This document shows, piece after piece, positions 11,781-23,430 of a DNA stretch of 64,000 nucleotides (the stretch's first letter is position 1; every line of letters starts with the position of its first letter). The stretch is from Brienomyrus brachyistius (lineage: Eukaryota; Chordata; Actinopteri; Osteoglossiformes; Mormyridae). The notes below the pieces were generated by a model. It saw nothing but the letters and a program-made list of their open reading frames with translations. It did no database searches and was not told the DNA's origin. The DNA lies in contig NC_064536.1 of the NCBI RefSeq assembly GCF_023856365.1, positions 39,377,276 to 39,441,275 of the forward strand, written 5' to 3'. The translations under genes were made by a program, and so were the position numbers.

Positions 11781-11982
11781 TTACAGCTCGTCTGACTCAT
11801 TCTGCTCCACGAAGGTCATCTCCTCTGCCAGCTTCCTCTGATCCAGGGAGACCCTCTGCTTCTCTCTGATTGGTTCCCGCTTTCTACAGGAGGTCCAGTG
11901 CAGCTGAATGGTGATGATGGTGCAAATCAGGTAAAACACACCAGTCCCAGCTTTCAGTACAGCATCTAGAACCTGCTCCCAC
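11781..11982 (-). CDS. Terminal exon: transmembrane segment plus charged tail, unit A
   Basis: The exon begins after a good acceptor (tctcacag, minus strand) and enters in phase 2. It encodes WEQVLDAVLKAG, a hydrophobic helix (VFYLICTIITIQLHW), then a basic/acidic cytoplasmic tail ending in NESDEL and stop. AATAAA overlaps the stop. Unit B keeps the whole frame with two visible substitutions inside the exon. I do not recognise the family. It may be the last exon of the adjacent receptor pseudogene or of an independent small membrane protein. The Lys near the helix start would be compatible with an adaptor-pairing receptor, but that is inference. Confidence 0.5.
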
Positions 11983-12249
11983 CTGTGAGACATATAATAC
12001 ACCAGTGTGTCTGTCAGTCACACATATCACATTTAAACCTGAAGAACAAAACAGTGAATCTATTCTGACTGAAGTAAGTAAGACTAAGAAAAGGTCACTC
12101 TTGAAACTGAAATATAAATTATGAAAGATATTCTACAGAGAAAATGATTAGATGGAGAACAATGAATTAGTGTTCACATCCCAGGGCACTGATAGTGAAC
12201 AGGTGAGATAAATGATTTTATTAACATATTTTAATGTATCTATTGTATC

Positions 12250-12576
12250 AGGGTGGCATGGTGGTGCAGTGGTTTGCACTGTCGCCTCACTCCTCTGGCA
12301 CGTGTACTCAAGTCTTCGCTGGAGTTCCGTGTGTATGGAGTTTGCATGCTCCCCCTGTGTCATTGTGGGGTTTCCTCCAGGGACTCTGATTTCCCCCCAC
12401 AGTCCAAAAACATGCTGAGGCTAATTGGAGTTGTCAAATTGCCGGTAGGTGTGCTTGTGCGAGGGAATGGAGTGTGAGCGTGTCCTGCAATGGGTTGGCA
12501 CCCTGTCATGGGACGTTCCCTGCCTTGCGCCCATAGGGACCCTGAGTTAGACAAGCAGTTTCAGACAATGGATGGA
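12250..12576 (+). mobile_element. tRNA-derived SINE, unit A
   Basis: It starts 'ggcatggtggtgcagtggtt' (tRNA-like head), continues with 'gggtttcctccagggactc' and 'ccccacagtccaaaaaca', and ends in ATGGATGG. It is the same family as 47191-47553, in the opposite orientation, and diverged. Also present in unit B, so older than the duplication. Confidence 0.8.
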
Positions 12577-12864
12577 TGCAGCACTGGAACAGATATTACA
12601 GAGTACAACTGTAACACTGGTCTACGCTGCAATGAAAAACCACCTACAGACATGTTAGTCAGTCTGCACACCATTAGTAACAATTCATCCTCACAAAGAT
12701 GAAAAAATGCCTGAATTATGTTGCAAGCTACATGGATTTGTCTGGATTTGTATACATAACAAGTGACTGGCTGTATGTCTGTGGAAAATGCTGTGATTTT
12801 TGTCATATTACAGACTGATCATAAACTAGAAGACACACATTCAATATTAAAGACACCAATTAGC

Positions 12865-13015
12865 CTGACTGTGCGTTTTTGGATTGTTGGAGGAAACCCA
12901 CACAGCATGTGGAGAACATGCAGACTCCACACAGACAGAGCAGAAGCCAGATTCAAACCCCTAAACATGGAGGCGTGAAGCAACAGCGCCGCCTACTGGA
13001 CCACCGTGCCACTAT
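12865..13015 (-). mobile_element. SINE fragment, unit A
   Basis: 'ttttggattgttggaggaaa', 'gagaacatgcagactccaca' and a degenerate tRNA-like end ('ccaccgtgcc') match the central and head parts of the SINE family in reverse orientation. Confidence 0.6.
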
Positions 13016-13190
13016 CATTGAAACAATAATCCCAATAAATAACTCTGTTTCACAACAGCTGATAAATAGGGGATTATCCCCACAAAGAAGCACAAACCCC
13101 TTCGTGAGTGAAACTGCTGGGTTGATTAGTATGTATCTATTTATATTCAAGCATAAATAATTCACAGGCAGATTTAAATCAATTACTTAT

Positions 13191-13476
13191 GTTTAACAGT
13201 AATATGAACTGGAATCTGCAGGATTCCACAACCAGCCACCAATACCAGCCAGTGTCCTTCCTCTCCAGCCCACTCATTGTCACAATGAAGGTTTTATTTT
13301 CTGTGTCATCCCTGATCAGGACAGGCCTCCCATGCAAACTCACTGATCTCTCTGATGCACAGGAGCCCCCAATCTTACACCACATCCTTTGTCTTTTGTT
13401 GTTTCCATAGTAACACTGACACTGTCTCCATCCACACCCGTCACCTCCTGTTTGTCCACTGACAGCCCTGGAGGAC
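13191..13476 (-). pseudogene. CD300/CMRF35-like second Ig exon, disabled, unit A
   Basis: The minus strand encodes a V-type Ig domain with [31 protein letters not shown] and [10 protein letters not shown]. Relative to the intact exon at 57695-57985 it lacks 7 bp at the first Ig cysteine, shifting the frame. It has 2 extra bases just after WYW, which remove the second cysteine. The acceptor AG is changed to AA and the donor GTAAGT reads ATAAGT. The 7-bp loss and donor change are shared with unit B; the acceptor change and the 2-bp insertion are A-specific. Confidence 0.88.
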
Positions 13477-13818
13477 TTCAACACACAGGTAAAACACTCA
13501 ACGATTTCCACAGCAATGAAATGTTTTTGAATATCAGCCCATTACAACATACATACTGTATGTAAATGTTTGGCCAACCCCTGACATTTTTTAACATATT
13601 GCTTATCATATTTAACCTCATGAAGTCGCCCGATTTAGCTGACACTGTTACTTCTTCCAAGTCTCGTTTATCATATTGAATTAAATTAAAATGCAGATTT
13701 TTAAAATATTTAAACATTTTTCCATCAGTGTTTGTGTTAAGGTCCTTCCTTTTTGACTCAGTGACATGTTACATACTGTGCATCTCATTGGCTACAGTCT
13801 GCAGTACAGACATCTTAC

Positions 13819-15031
13819 CATCAGTGACTGACAGATTAACCTGATCAGAGAGGCTCCACTGATCTTCACACCACACCAGTACCGATCGGAATCCTCAGCT
13901 GTCAGATTGTTGATGGTCACAGTGAAGACTCGCTGGTCAGGATCATCTCTGACTCACACTTTACCCTCCTGTGGAGAGTCAGTGTGTACTATGGGAGTAC
14001 ATGACCTCACATTATACCCTCTGCACCAGTACGGGACTCCACTCCAACAACCGCTGCAAACACCGCGCCTCCCTGAGAGCCATCACCCATCAGCTCATCA
14101 GCCACTGCAACCAACTGCAAAGACCTCCCTCTTTCCTGCATCCAAGTAAACCAACTTCCTTTCCTTTCTAACAACCTAAACTGTCCTATTCACCTGCTAT
14201 ATTCCTTTAGGTTTATATTCCTACAAACTGCTTGCTTTGCAGAACAGTTTTTCCCTTTTTAGGTTAATCATTTTAAATCTGGTCACTGCATTTTCATGAT
14301 TACATCGTTTGTGTCTTTTCCGTTATTTCATGTTTATTGTTTGTTAGGTATAATGTCTGTCTTATGTTAGTTGTAGGAATAAAAGTATGTCTTTTTACAC
14401 AACTTCAGCCTCCGTCATTGAGTGCTCACAATAGTCCCTGCCTCTGCGATCTGGCTACTACGCTCTGAAACCTCAAACTCGCCTGAAATATCGCGAGACT
14501 CTCTCTCATTGGCCGTGAGGGGAGCTTCGCTACCGATCGTTTACATTACCTGGTGACCCAACTCGCTGGACGAGCCTACTAACCCAGGTTATTAAGCGAT
14601 ACGGGTTATTAATGAATCCCATTTAAGTCTCACATTAACAGACTCACTGGGATTTGCATTTGAGTTTGGAGGAGCCGACCATTCGGCATAACAATTGGTT
14701 ACTAATCAGCATCAAATAATAATTAATTAAAAGTTAATTAATTTCAAAACATATTGGTGGAGATATTAAAATATACCTGAGCTAATAATTCCTACAGCTG
14801 TCAGATTGTTGATGGTCACAGTGAAGACTCGCTGGTCAGGATCATCTCTGACTCACACTTTACCCTCCAGTGGAGAGTCAGTGTGTACTATGGGAGTACA
14901 TGACCTCACATTATACCCTCTGCACCAGTATTTCACATGAGTTTTATATCTGTCACCATAGGAACATGGGATTGTTACAGATCATCCTCTCTGTACACAG
15001 GCCCATTTCACTGTAGACACACTGTCAGCAC
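13819..15031 (-). pseudogene. CD300/CMRF35-like first Ig exon, split by an insertion, unit A
   Basis: The exon's 3' part (13819-14031) and 5' part (14795-15031) flank a 763-bp insert, and 136 bp of exon is present on both sides. The domain shows [34 protein letters not shown] and DSDRYWCGVKISG, with the extra cysteine pair typical of CD300/pIgR-like V domains. An in-frame TGA replaces a Gly codon before SVTIPC, as in unit B. The exon is inactivated by both the stop and the insertion. Confidence 0.87.
14032..14794. mobile_element. Insert within Ig exon with LTR-like end, unit A only
   Basis: The sequence is absent from unit B. From 14372 to 14796 it is bounded by an inverted repeat, TGTAGGAAT and ATTCCTACA, suggesting an LTR of about 425 bp. 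The remaining 14032-14371 may be adjacent internal sequence of the same element; it has a short Pro/His/Gln-rich frame and then AT-rich DNA. The flanking repeats are 136 bp of Ig exon (13896-14031 and 14795-14930), far longer than any normal target duplication. I cannot assign the family. Confidence 0.55.
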
Positions 15032-15308
15032 CTGTGGGGAAAATAATTAACTGAATAAGGATTTTCCATCTTATGACATCTCTAAGTAATTATGCTTGGT
15101 TTGTGTAATACTTAGATTAGGTCATGTGTAATTAACAGAACAGTGATGATGTATAAAAGTCAAAGACCATCATTTTACTATAAGAACAAGGAAAACAAAA
15201 CTAGTGTCTGATCTTGGGAAGGGCTTCAGCAGGATGTGGGGTCGGGAATCTGAGCCTGGCAGTGTGTTCTAGGGTCTGAGAGGAAAACCAGGACCTTAAA
15301 TCCCTAGT
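15032..15308. other. Intron 5' of first Ig exon, unit A
   Basis: Matches 45119-45395 of unit B and resembles sequence upstream of the Ig exon at 60742-61062. Non-coding. Confidence 0.6.
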
Positions 15309-15325
15309 AAAAGGCCTAGATGAGG
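15309..15325. repeat. L1 target-site duplication, left
   Basis: aaaaggcctagatgagg occurs here, again at 20991-21007 after the L1 poly(A), and only once in unit B at 45396-45412. This fixes the insertion boundaries exactly, apart from ambiguity in the A run. Confidence 0.92.
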
Positions 15326-15433
15326 GTTTCCGGTAATGGCGGCTTGCTGAGAAGACGTGCCCACTTCTGCTCCGCTATGTTTCTGTAAAATCCTGAATAA
15401 TACTCGTTTATTGGACGTTGAACAAGACCAGTA

Positions 15434-16375
15434 GTGATGCCTCTCTCGCAAAAGAAACTTGGTAAAAACATTAGTAGACCGACTCAGTCGAAATTGTCTA
15501 ATTTCACTTCTAAGTCGAGCTCCGAGGCTAGCTGTGAAGCTAATGTTAGTGGTGAAGATAGCGAGAATAATACCAACACCTGTCAGGTGATGGAGGAGAA
15601 AATTGACAAGCCAAATGAGAGGGGAAAGACGGTCGAAAGCTGAGACGCAGTACTGGCGGCTATTGCAAACTTGAAATCGGATTTTTCCTCCAAACTGGAC
15701 GGTATTTTGTCAGCAATAGAGACTGTGAGGAAGGATGTTAATGAGTGTGCTAAGCGGGTCGGTGAGGCGGAGGCCCGGATATCTGCAGCAGAAGATAGTA
15801 TCACCACCTTGGAAGCAAAGGCACAGACTCTTGAAAATAACAACAAAGATCTCGAAGACAAAGTGCTGGATCTGGAGGCCAGATCGCGACGTTCTAACTT
15901 GAGACTTGTTAACCTGCCCAAGGGCGCGGAAGGAGAGGACGCGTGCGTCTTCTTGGAAAACTGGCTGCCGGAGGCTCTGAACTTGGCACCGCTACATACC
16001 GCTCTGACGCTGGAGAGAGCTCATCGGATCGGCCAGAAGAATACGTCAAACACCGCTGCACCGAGGACAATGATCATGAAGTTCCTAAATTACAAGGAAA
16101 AAATGACCGTGATAAGAGCTGCCAGGGCAAAGGGACAGATTCTTTTCAAGAACCGTCCGGTGAGATTTTATGAGGACCTGGCGACCGGTGTACACAGAAA
16201 ACAGAAAGAGTTTAACGCCGTGAGACAACAGCTTCGCTCCATGGGGATCCGGTACGGCATGATTCCTCCCGCGCGACTGATAGTGACATACAACGGAAAG
16301 TCTCGCATCTTTAACCAGCCAGGTGAAGCGGAGAATTTTGTGAAGGCTCTGAGGTCAGAAAGTGGACTGGGTTGA
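15434..16375 (+). pseudogene. L1 ORF1 protein gene with internal stop
   Basis: ATG at 15434 opens a Ser/Asn-rich N-terminus. TGA at 15641-15643 interrupts the frame, which continues in the same phase to 16375. The downstream part has a predicted coiled coil (about 45 residues from the ISAAEDSITTLEAKA region), then an RRM-like and C-terminal domain (RSNLRLVNLP, LERAHRIG, RPVRFYEDLA). This is the layout of L1 ORF1p, a trimeric RNA-binding chaperone needed for retrotransposition. A translation start at the Met at 15671 would skip the stop but lose the N-terminus. Confidence 0.85.
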
Positions 16376-16809
16376 GAATGTAATCATTGACATGCTGTGT
16401 GTTGGCATGAAGGAATAATTACTGAGCTTTAAGTTTTAAAAAAAGAGTGAGAGAGAAAGGCCAATTTGTTATATTTGTTTATCGGTCCAGAGGCTTACAG
16501 CTACTATTAGTAGCCTAATTTTCTTAATGTATCCAATAACGAGTTTTTCTGTTTATGTAGCGGGGTGGGGTAGGGGGGAAAGGTGTTTAGGCATAGTCGG
16601 TTGATCCTCACTTTTGGGTGGAACAACCTTTAGCTGTTAGACAGGTACCAGTATATATAGGGGGAGGGAAATGGGTACCAAAGTTCAAGTTAAAGGGGTA
16701 TGTTCAATACTTATTGTTGTGGGTGTAGTTTTTGACATTCAGATGTTATTTGTTTCTCTATCCTTTAATATTTCAAATGTGTTGGGAAGCTCATTTAGTG
16801 CTGTGTGTT

Positions 16810-19800
16810 ATGTCTGGTGGAATAAGAATTAAAATTTCTTCTTGGAACTGCAGAGGACTACAAAAACTGGAGAAGGTAAAACAAGTAATGACTAGGGTGA
16901 AATCTATGCACTCTGATATCATGCTACTTCAGGAAACACACCTGTTGTCTAGTCAAGAGGCGAAGATTAGGAGGAGGTGGCAGGGCAGTATATATTCTGC
17001 ACCCTTCACCTCTCAGGCAAGAGGTGTTATGATTTTGATCCACAAATCTATACCATTCCATGTGACAAGGGTTATTAAAGACAAGGCGGGGAGATATATT
17101 ATTTTACAGGGCACACTTATTACGGAAAAAATAATCCTGATAAATATCTATGCTCCAAACATTGACGACCCAAAGTTTTTTCATAATCTTTTTTTGACAG
17201 CATCATCTCTGTCTGGTAGCTTTATTATAGGAGGGGATTTTAATTGTACATTGAATCCAGAATTGGATAGGAGCTCAGGTATTGATTTCTCGCATCCTAA
17301 AAGTAGACAAACTATTCAACATTTTATGAAAGAACTTGATCTGAGGGATATTTGGAGGGATATGAACCCCAAGGTCTTAAAATACTCCTGCTACTCAAAT
17401 ACACTTTTTTTTTTTTTTTTTTTTTAGTTTCTGGCAATATGAGGTACAAAATAAAGGATTGTCACTACGATAGCATTTTAATATCTGACCATTCGCCAAA
17501 CTCATTAATATATGAAGATTTAAGACTAAAAAGAGATCCCCCTAGATGGAGATTTAAACAAAAATAGACAATCAAATAAATATTTATTTTGAAACTAATA
17601 CGGATTAAACGTCACCCTGCACAAGGTGGGAAGCATTTATGGCCTACGTAAGAGGTCAGATTATTAGTTTTACAAGTTATAGAGCAAACCAAACTTATAA
17701 GAAAACAAAAAAGTTGGAGGCGGAGATTGAGCTGCTTGAGGGAGAATACTTTCAAACCTTTTGTCCAAGAGTCCATCAAAAGCTTTTATTACTAAGAACA
17801 CAGTATAACGAACTTTCTGCTTCTAAAGCAGCCTCACATCTTTTGCGTCTTAAACAATCATTCTATGACCAAGGGGAAAAGCCCGGGAAATTATTAGCCT
17901 GGCGCCTCCGACAATTACAAAATGAGAAAAACATTACTTCAGTTGTAAACAGTGATGGACAGATCATTGTTGACCCTCTAGGAATTAATGAAACTTTTAA
18001 GTTTTTTTTATGAAAAACTATACAGCTCAGACATAACACATATGGGACAAGAGCAAAATCTCTTCTTAGATACCCTTCAGATACCTAGCATTTCAGAACT
18101 AATAAGTGCAGACCTTAATACACCTATAACAAAGGAGGAAATATCTATAGCAATAGATCATTTGAAAACAGGTAAAACCCCAGGCCCAGATGGGCTGCCG
18201 ACAGAAATTTATAGGAAATTTAAAACTAAATTGCTGTCCCCTCTTTTTGACATGTTCGCGGATTCATTTGAGAAGGGAATCCTTCCGGCTTCATTAAGAA
18301 GAGCTCTGATAACTTTACTACCCAAACCAGGTAAACCGTGCAATAAATGTGGAAACCTAAGACCAATAAGTCTTCTTAATGTGGATTTAAAGATACTTTG
18401 TAAAATTTTGGCTCGAAGACTGGAGAGATTCTTACCTGATCTAATTCCCTGTGACCAGAATGGGTTTATTGCAGGTAGACAGGGATTTCATAATGTGAGA
18501 CGAGTGTTGGATATTCTTCATAATCAGGAAGGAAAAACAGACAATGCTTTACTATCACTGGATGCCAAAAAGGCCTTTGATAGAGTTGAGTGGCCCTACT
18601 TATTTGAAATATTAAAAAGATTTGGCTGTGGGGATAATTTCTGTCGGTGGATTAGACTTCTATATAATGAACCATATGCTGAAATACTGACAAATGGAAT
18701 TATATCTAAACCATTTGAAATTAAACGGGGATGTAGGCAAGGGTGCCCTTTGTCCCCCTTATTGTTTATTTTAGCAATTGAACCGTTTGCCATTGCGGTG
18801 CGGTCTCATAAAAACATAACTGGTTTATCAGTAAATCAACAGGAACATAGAATTGCTTTATTTGCAGATGATGTCATCCTTTTTTTGGAAAAACTGAAAG
18901 ATTCTATCCCAGCCTTGTTGGATTTATTACACACATTTGGACGGATATCAGGATATAAAGTGAACAAAGAAAAATCTTCATTAATGATACTTAACTCAGA
19001 AGAGAGAAGAAGTGCCGGAAATTCTTTCCAATTCAAAATGGTAGACTGTTTTACCTATCTCGGGATTAGGATAGTGCCATGTTTGAGAGACATTGTTGGA
19101 GCTAACTACACCCCTATGATAAATTCCATCATCTCATCTGTAGATAGATGGAAACCCTTGCCCTTGTCACTTATAGCAAGAATTAATGTTCTTAAACTAA
19201 ACATAATGCCCAAACTTCTGTACTTGTTCCAGAACATTCCATTGTCACCTCCTGCTAATTTATTCTCACACCTGAAAACAATTTTTGTACGTTTTTTGTG
19301 GAATAATAGACGACCGAGGCTGCGTTTATCACTCTTGTACTTACCGTATGAAAGAGGAGGCCTCAAATGTCCCAATCCACTTTGGTACTATTGGGCAGCT
19401 CAATTGAGGACTATGATGTATTATTTTACAGATAAATCCCTCCCGCCTTGGATGAATATTGAAAACTGCTCGGTACCTCTTCCCCTTCCCCAATACCTAT
19501 ATTCAGCAAAAGTCAAAATGTTGAAAAAAAAGACAAAAAATCCTATAGTCAGAAATATGATTATAATCTGGTATCAGGTTAAGAAATATCTGGGTGAATC
19601 CACCTCTCTCGCACGCTTCAGCCCAATATGGGGTAATCATTTTTTCCCTCCAGGCAGAGCAGACCCTGGTTTTAGGAAGTGGGCTGACAAAGGTTTAAAG
19701 ACAATAGGGGACCTCATGGGATCGGAGGATGAGACTTTGATGTCATTTGAGGAGTTGATTGCCAAGTATGATATTCCATGCAAACATCGATTTAAATATC

Positions 19801-20577
19801 TACAAATGAGAAACTTTATTAGATTATCTCAATTTCAATGCTTGTCAATCCCTCCGTTATCCACATTGGAAACAGAAATGAAAAAAGATTGCTTTGGAAA
19901 GGGAATAATCTCCAAACTATATAATATATTAGTAGAGGGTTCCCCTGAATCTTCTTTAGGGAAACTTAATGCCTGGAGGGAAGACTTACAGGAGGACTTA
20001 TCCTCCGAAGACTGGGAGGAGGCATGTGCTGAAGCACAAACACAAACTACCAGTACCCGTCTTAAAGTACTGCAATATAATTGGCTAATGAGGACATATG
20101 TGACTCCAGAAAAGCTTAATAAGTATAATGGTGATAGCCCAGACTTGTGTTTCAGGTGTGGAGAGGAGAAAGGGACATTCTTCCACTGTATCTGGGAATG
20201 CAATAAAGTACAATTGTTTTGGAAAGAGATCAAACAAGCTCTGGATACTATATTGGGTATACAATTAGATCTTGACCCTAAACTATTTATTTTAGGTTTA
20301 TATCCTTTATGGACATCTTATGTCTAGAAAGATAATTACCGCCATGGACTTATGTCTACTGTTAGCAAAAAGAGTCATAGCACTCTCATGGAGGAAGACC
20401 AGTAAACCAAAACTCATTAACTGGATAAAGGAACTGTCCACAACTTTACCTATGGAGAAAATTACTTACATTGTCAAGGGAAAACTGTCACTTTTTCAAA
20501 ACATTTGGGGTCCCTTTATGCAATATATGGAAAATGTGGATCTTAGTAGTATTGTGAATGAGGCAGATGAGATGTAA
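16810..20577 (+). pseudogene. L1 ORF2 endonuclease/reverse transcriptase, multiply frameshifted
   Basis: The apurinic-type endonuclease begins ISSWNCRGL, has LLQETHL and GGDFN, and ends in SDHSP. The reverse transcriptase has TPGPDGLPTEIY, LLNVDLKILCKILA, GCRQGCPLSPLLF and the catalytic FADDVI. A Cys/His motif near the end (CFRCG...FHCIWEC) is typical of L1 ORF2. A 22-base T run at 17405-17426 replaces coding sequence in the endonuclease. Stops and missing sequence follow at about 17565-17640, the frame shifts again near 18000, and once more near 20320. The 779-codon RT block 17988-20327 is otherwise open. Confidence 0.9.
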
Positions 20578-21089
20578 TTGATGTCGGCCCTCTGCAGCTT
20601 CCTAAACTAAATAAATTTGAGTTTGTAATTTTGAACAATACAGAACAGTACAATTGAGGTGGAGTTGAGCAACCCTTGGAAAATAGAGAAACTTATTTGT
20701 TGTTGGGGTTTTTTATTTATTTATTTATTTATTTATTTTTTATGTTTTTTGGGGTTTTTTTTGGGCTTTGTGTTTTTCTTTTATTTGATTAAGTTATTAT
20801 TTACAGGTCATATTTTGTACTTCCACCTAAATATTTTTCTATCATCTTTTAAATGTCTGATTTGCAAGGAAGGTTGATTGATTGTTATACAATAATTTAG
20901 TTGCCTTGGATGCTCCTTTCGATGTGGAAGCACTCAAACTTCTGTAATTTCTGTATTTTTTAAAATTTTAATAAAGATATTGTTGGAAAAAAAAGGCCTA
21001 GATGAGGTGAATGAATGGGCTTGTCACTGTGTGGGATGGCCACACCCCTTCAGTACTATGGCCTTATTTGTAAACATATCCAGTCCTGT

Positions 21090-21800
21090 GATACAGGCCC
21101 TCTCATATTCCCTCTATACATGCTTCCTTTGGGCTCTATTTGTGAACGTTATTATGTAAAATATCATTGCTATGCTGGTGATACGTAGCTCTATCTGCCA
21201 TTAAAACCTGGTGACTGCTGCTCTCTGGTGGCCCTTTCTAACTGTCTGGAGGATATTAAGAACAGGACAGCAATGACTTTCGTCCAGATTAATGAAAACA
21301 AGACAGAGGTAATGAGTTTTGGTCACTGTTCATGATCTCAGAGAACAATTAGGGCCTCATTCAGAAAACTTCCAGTCACATACTAAAAATCTTGGTGTCA
21401 TCTTTGATTCATCACTGAGTTTGATAAACAAATAAATGCTGTTGTGAAGGGGTGTTTCTGTCAGCTGAGTTCAATAGCCTGGCTTAAACCACACCTTTCA
21501 GCCAAAGACCTGGAGAGTTACTCCTGCTTTTATCCTGATTGGGTTACTGCCGTTCTCTGTACCCAGGTTTACCAGAAGCATCTTTATTCTGACTACACCT
21601 TGTTCAAAACGGTGCTACCAGGCTCTCAACAAAAAATAGACACCAAATTTCCCCTGTGTTGGCTGCATTGCATTGGCTACCTGTTAAGTTTTGAGAATTT
21701 CTGAGAATACAGTTTAAAGATTTCTTATTTCTTTCTAAGGCGATACATGGCATAGGTCCCCAGTCCGTCTCGGAGCTAATTCAGCCTTACACCGCTTCTT
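21090..21800 (+). mobile_element. Rex1-like LINE reverse-transcriptase fragment, unit A
   Basis: The plus-strand frame resembles a Rex1/L2-type RT: LPLGSICERYYVKYHCYAGDT, LPLKPGD and a DIK...NENKTEV block, followed by degraded C-terminal sequence (SLTIPVFTQKH-like). The catalytic YADD reads YAGD in unit B (tat gct ggt gat) and here is followed by a stop. It is an old remnant shared by both units. Confidence 0.72.
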
Positions 21801-22540
21801 ATTAGATGCATCTCTGTACTGACCCTGCACACACAGGAACACATTTTATTTATCTATTTAATCAGACTATTCTGCTTTGCACATCATGTATTTAACATTT
21901 ATAGTGATTTTATATTTATTACTAGATTATTGTATAACTTTTGCACTGTTTTTTGAACTTGGTTGTTGCTTAGTCTTGTTTTTCCATGGAGCACCATTAT
22001 ACCAAACAGAATTCCTTGTAGGGTCAACCTACTTGGCAATAAACCACAGTCTGATTCTGATTATTTTTTGTGTAACATTGTGTAACATTGGCCAATGTCT
22101 CTACTTTTACTATATATTTATATTATTTTGACCTACAGCACTTTGGCACAACATAGATTGTTTTTAAATGTTCTATAGAAATAAAAATAATTCAACTTGA
22201 TATAGAAACGTATTTCAAGTCATCCATCTTGCCGAGATGGGGGTTGCGCTGTGACCCCTGGTGGACAAATTATGCAGCAACAGCACTCATATCATGGTTG
22301 AAAGTTCTGTCTTCAGTCTCTCTGTTTCTTTTTAGTTATCATTAATTGGCCATTATAAACCAAATGCTGATAGCGATTTATCACAGACTCCTGCATTAAT
22401 GAATTAAAATATTCATGATGAATAAAGAAGATGAATTGGCGCTAATGTGTATTTTTACTGTGTTATTGATAAGATAAATATTACAGTACACGGATCGCTC
22501 TGGTGTCTCAGAAATTGTCTCCATTTTTTCATACCAATTT
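21800..22540. other. AT-rich non-coding stretch
   Basis: No exon, RNA gene or clear transposon end was recognised. Short TA-rich runs only. Confidence 0.4.
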
Positions 22541-22609
22541 ATCATTAGTACAGTAGTGCTTGCAGTTCACAAATGCTTTGGCCTACAAACAATTTGGTTC
22601 GCAAAAACT

Positions 22610-23430
22610 AAATTTGGTCAATGAACAAACTCGACCAGATTCCTTTTTTTATACTAGTGTAACACCGGCGGGGCGCATATCCCAGCATGCCCCGCGTACA
22701 ATTGTAAATAGAAGGACCACGACAGGCACCCAACAAGCACCGAACCCAAATACACAGATGGGAAACACAATGTTGTCAGAAGCTGAACTGCGAAATGCAG
22801 ATGCAGTGATAGATTTACACAAACTAAATACACGTTAGGAGCGGACAGGGTATACACACAAGACATGGGCAAAGTGTAAAGTGAGGTAGACCTTCAACAG
22901 CACGTCAGTCCATTGCAGGGCAATGGAAGCTGGAGAAATGCCATGTGAACAGCAGAAATGTGGTCATACAGGATGTGAGGGTGAGACTGTGTGCTGTATA
23001 CAGAGGGTCTGACCTCACGGCTTTGTTTCAGTCTTTAGTATTGTGATGACATTGTGATAGCCCAGTGATAACTATACTGGATGGGTGGTACCCCTTCAAA
23101 GAGCAAGGGGAGATGGGATACCATTGTGGTATGCAAGCAGGTCCTCAGGGTTGTCACACATGTTTTTCTGAGGTGTACACTGCTGGTTGCTTGAGCCCCT
23201 GGATGAGACACTGGTCAGTGCCCTGCAGAATCGCTGTGGGCAGTGTGAGGACTTCTGCCCTCTCAGTTAAACAATAGGTGCAGGGACTGAGTCAAATGAG
23301 TCTCTCTGCATCCTGCTTAATGATATCAAGGGGTTGTGTAGGCGTGTCTGTGCTCACATGGCTCTATCAGTACAGAGTGAACTGGCCAGGGATCAGTTTA
23401 TCTAGACACTTAACCCCAGATAGCTCACAT
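22610..23430. repeat. Upstream receptor-flank segment, unit A
   Basis: Matches 48905-49740 of unit B. It includes a GC-rich imperfect palindrome ('gcggggcgcatatcccagca' near 22668) and a leader-associated segment at 22963-23040. Short open frames are not convincing. A and B diverge abruptly after the shared 'cagacacagccaaccc'. Confidence 0.6.

Larger units (their letters stand above)
15326..20990 (+). mobile_element. Full-length L1-clade LINE, unit A only
   Basis: A non-LTR retrotransposon of about 5.7 kb with 5' UTR, ORF1 (15434-16375), ORF2 (16810-20577), a 3' UTR, AATAAAG and a short A tail, flanked by a perfect 17-bp target duplication. Unit B keeps the empty site. The element inserted in the first intron side of the unit A receptor pseudogene, in antisense to it. 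It is now dead: ORF1 has an internal stop and ORF2 several frame breaks. Confidence 0.92.

Noticed and set aside
13191..15031. Interpretation of the Ig exons as novel immune-type receptors (NITR) or B/T-cell receptor V segments.
   Set aside because: No J motif or recombination signals were seen; the KYWC/SC extra cysteine pair and the TM/ITIM exon layout fit CD300/CMRF35-like receptors better.
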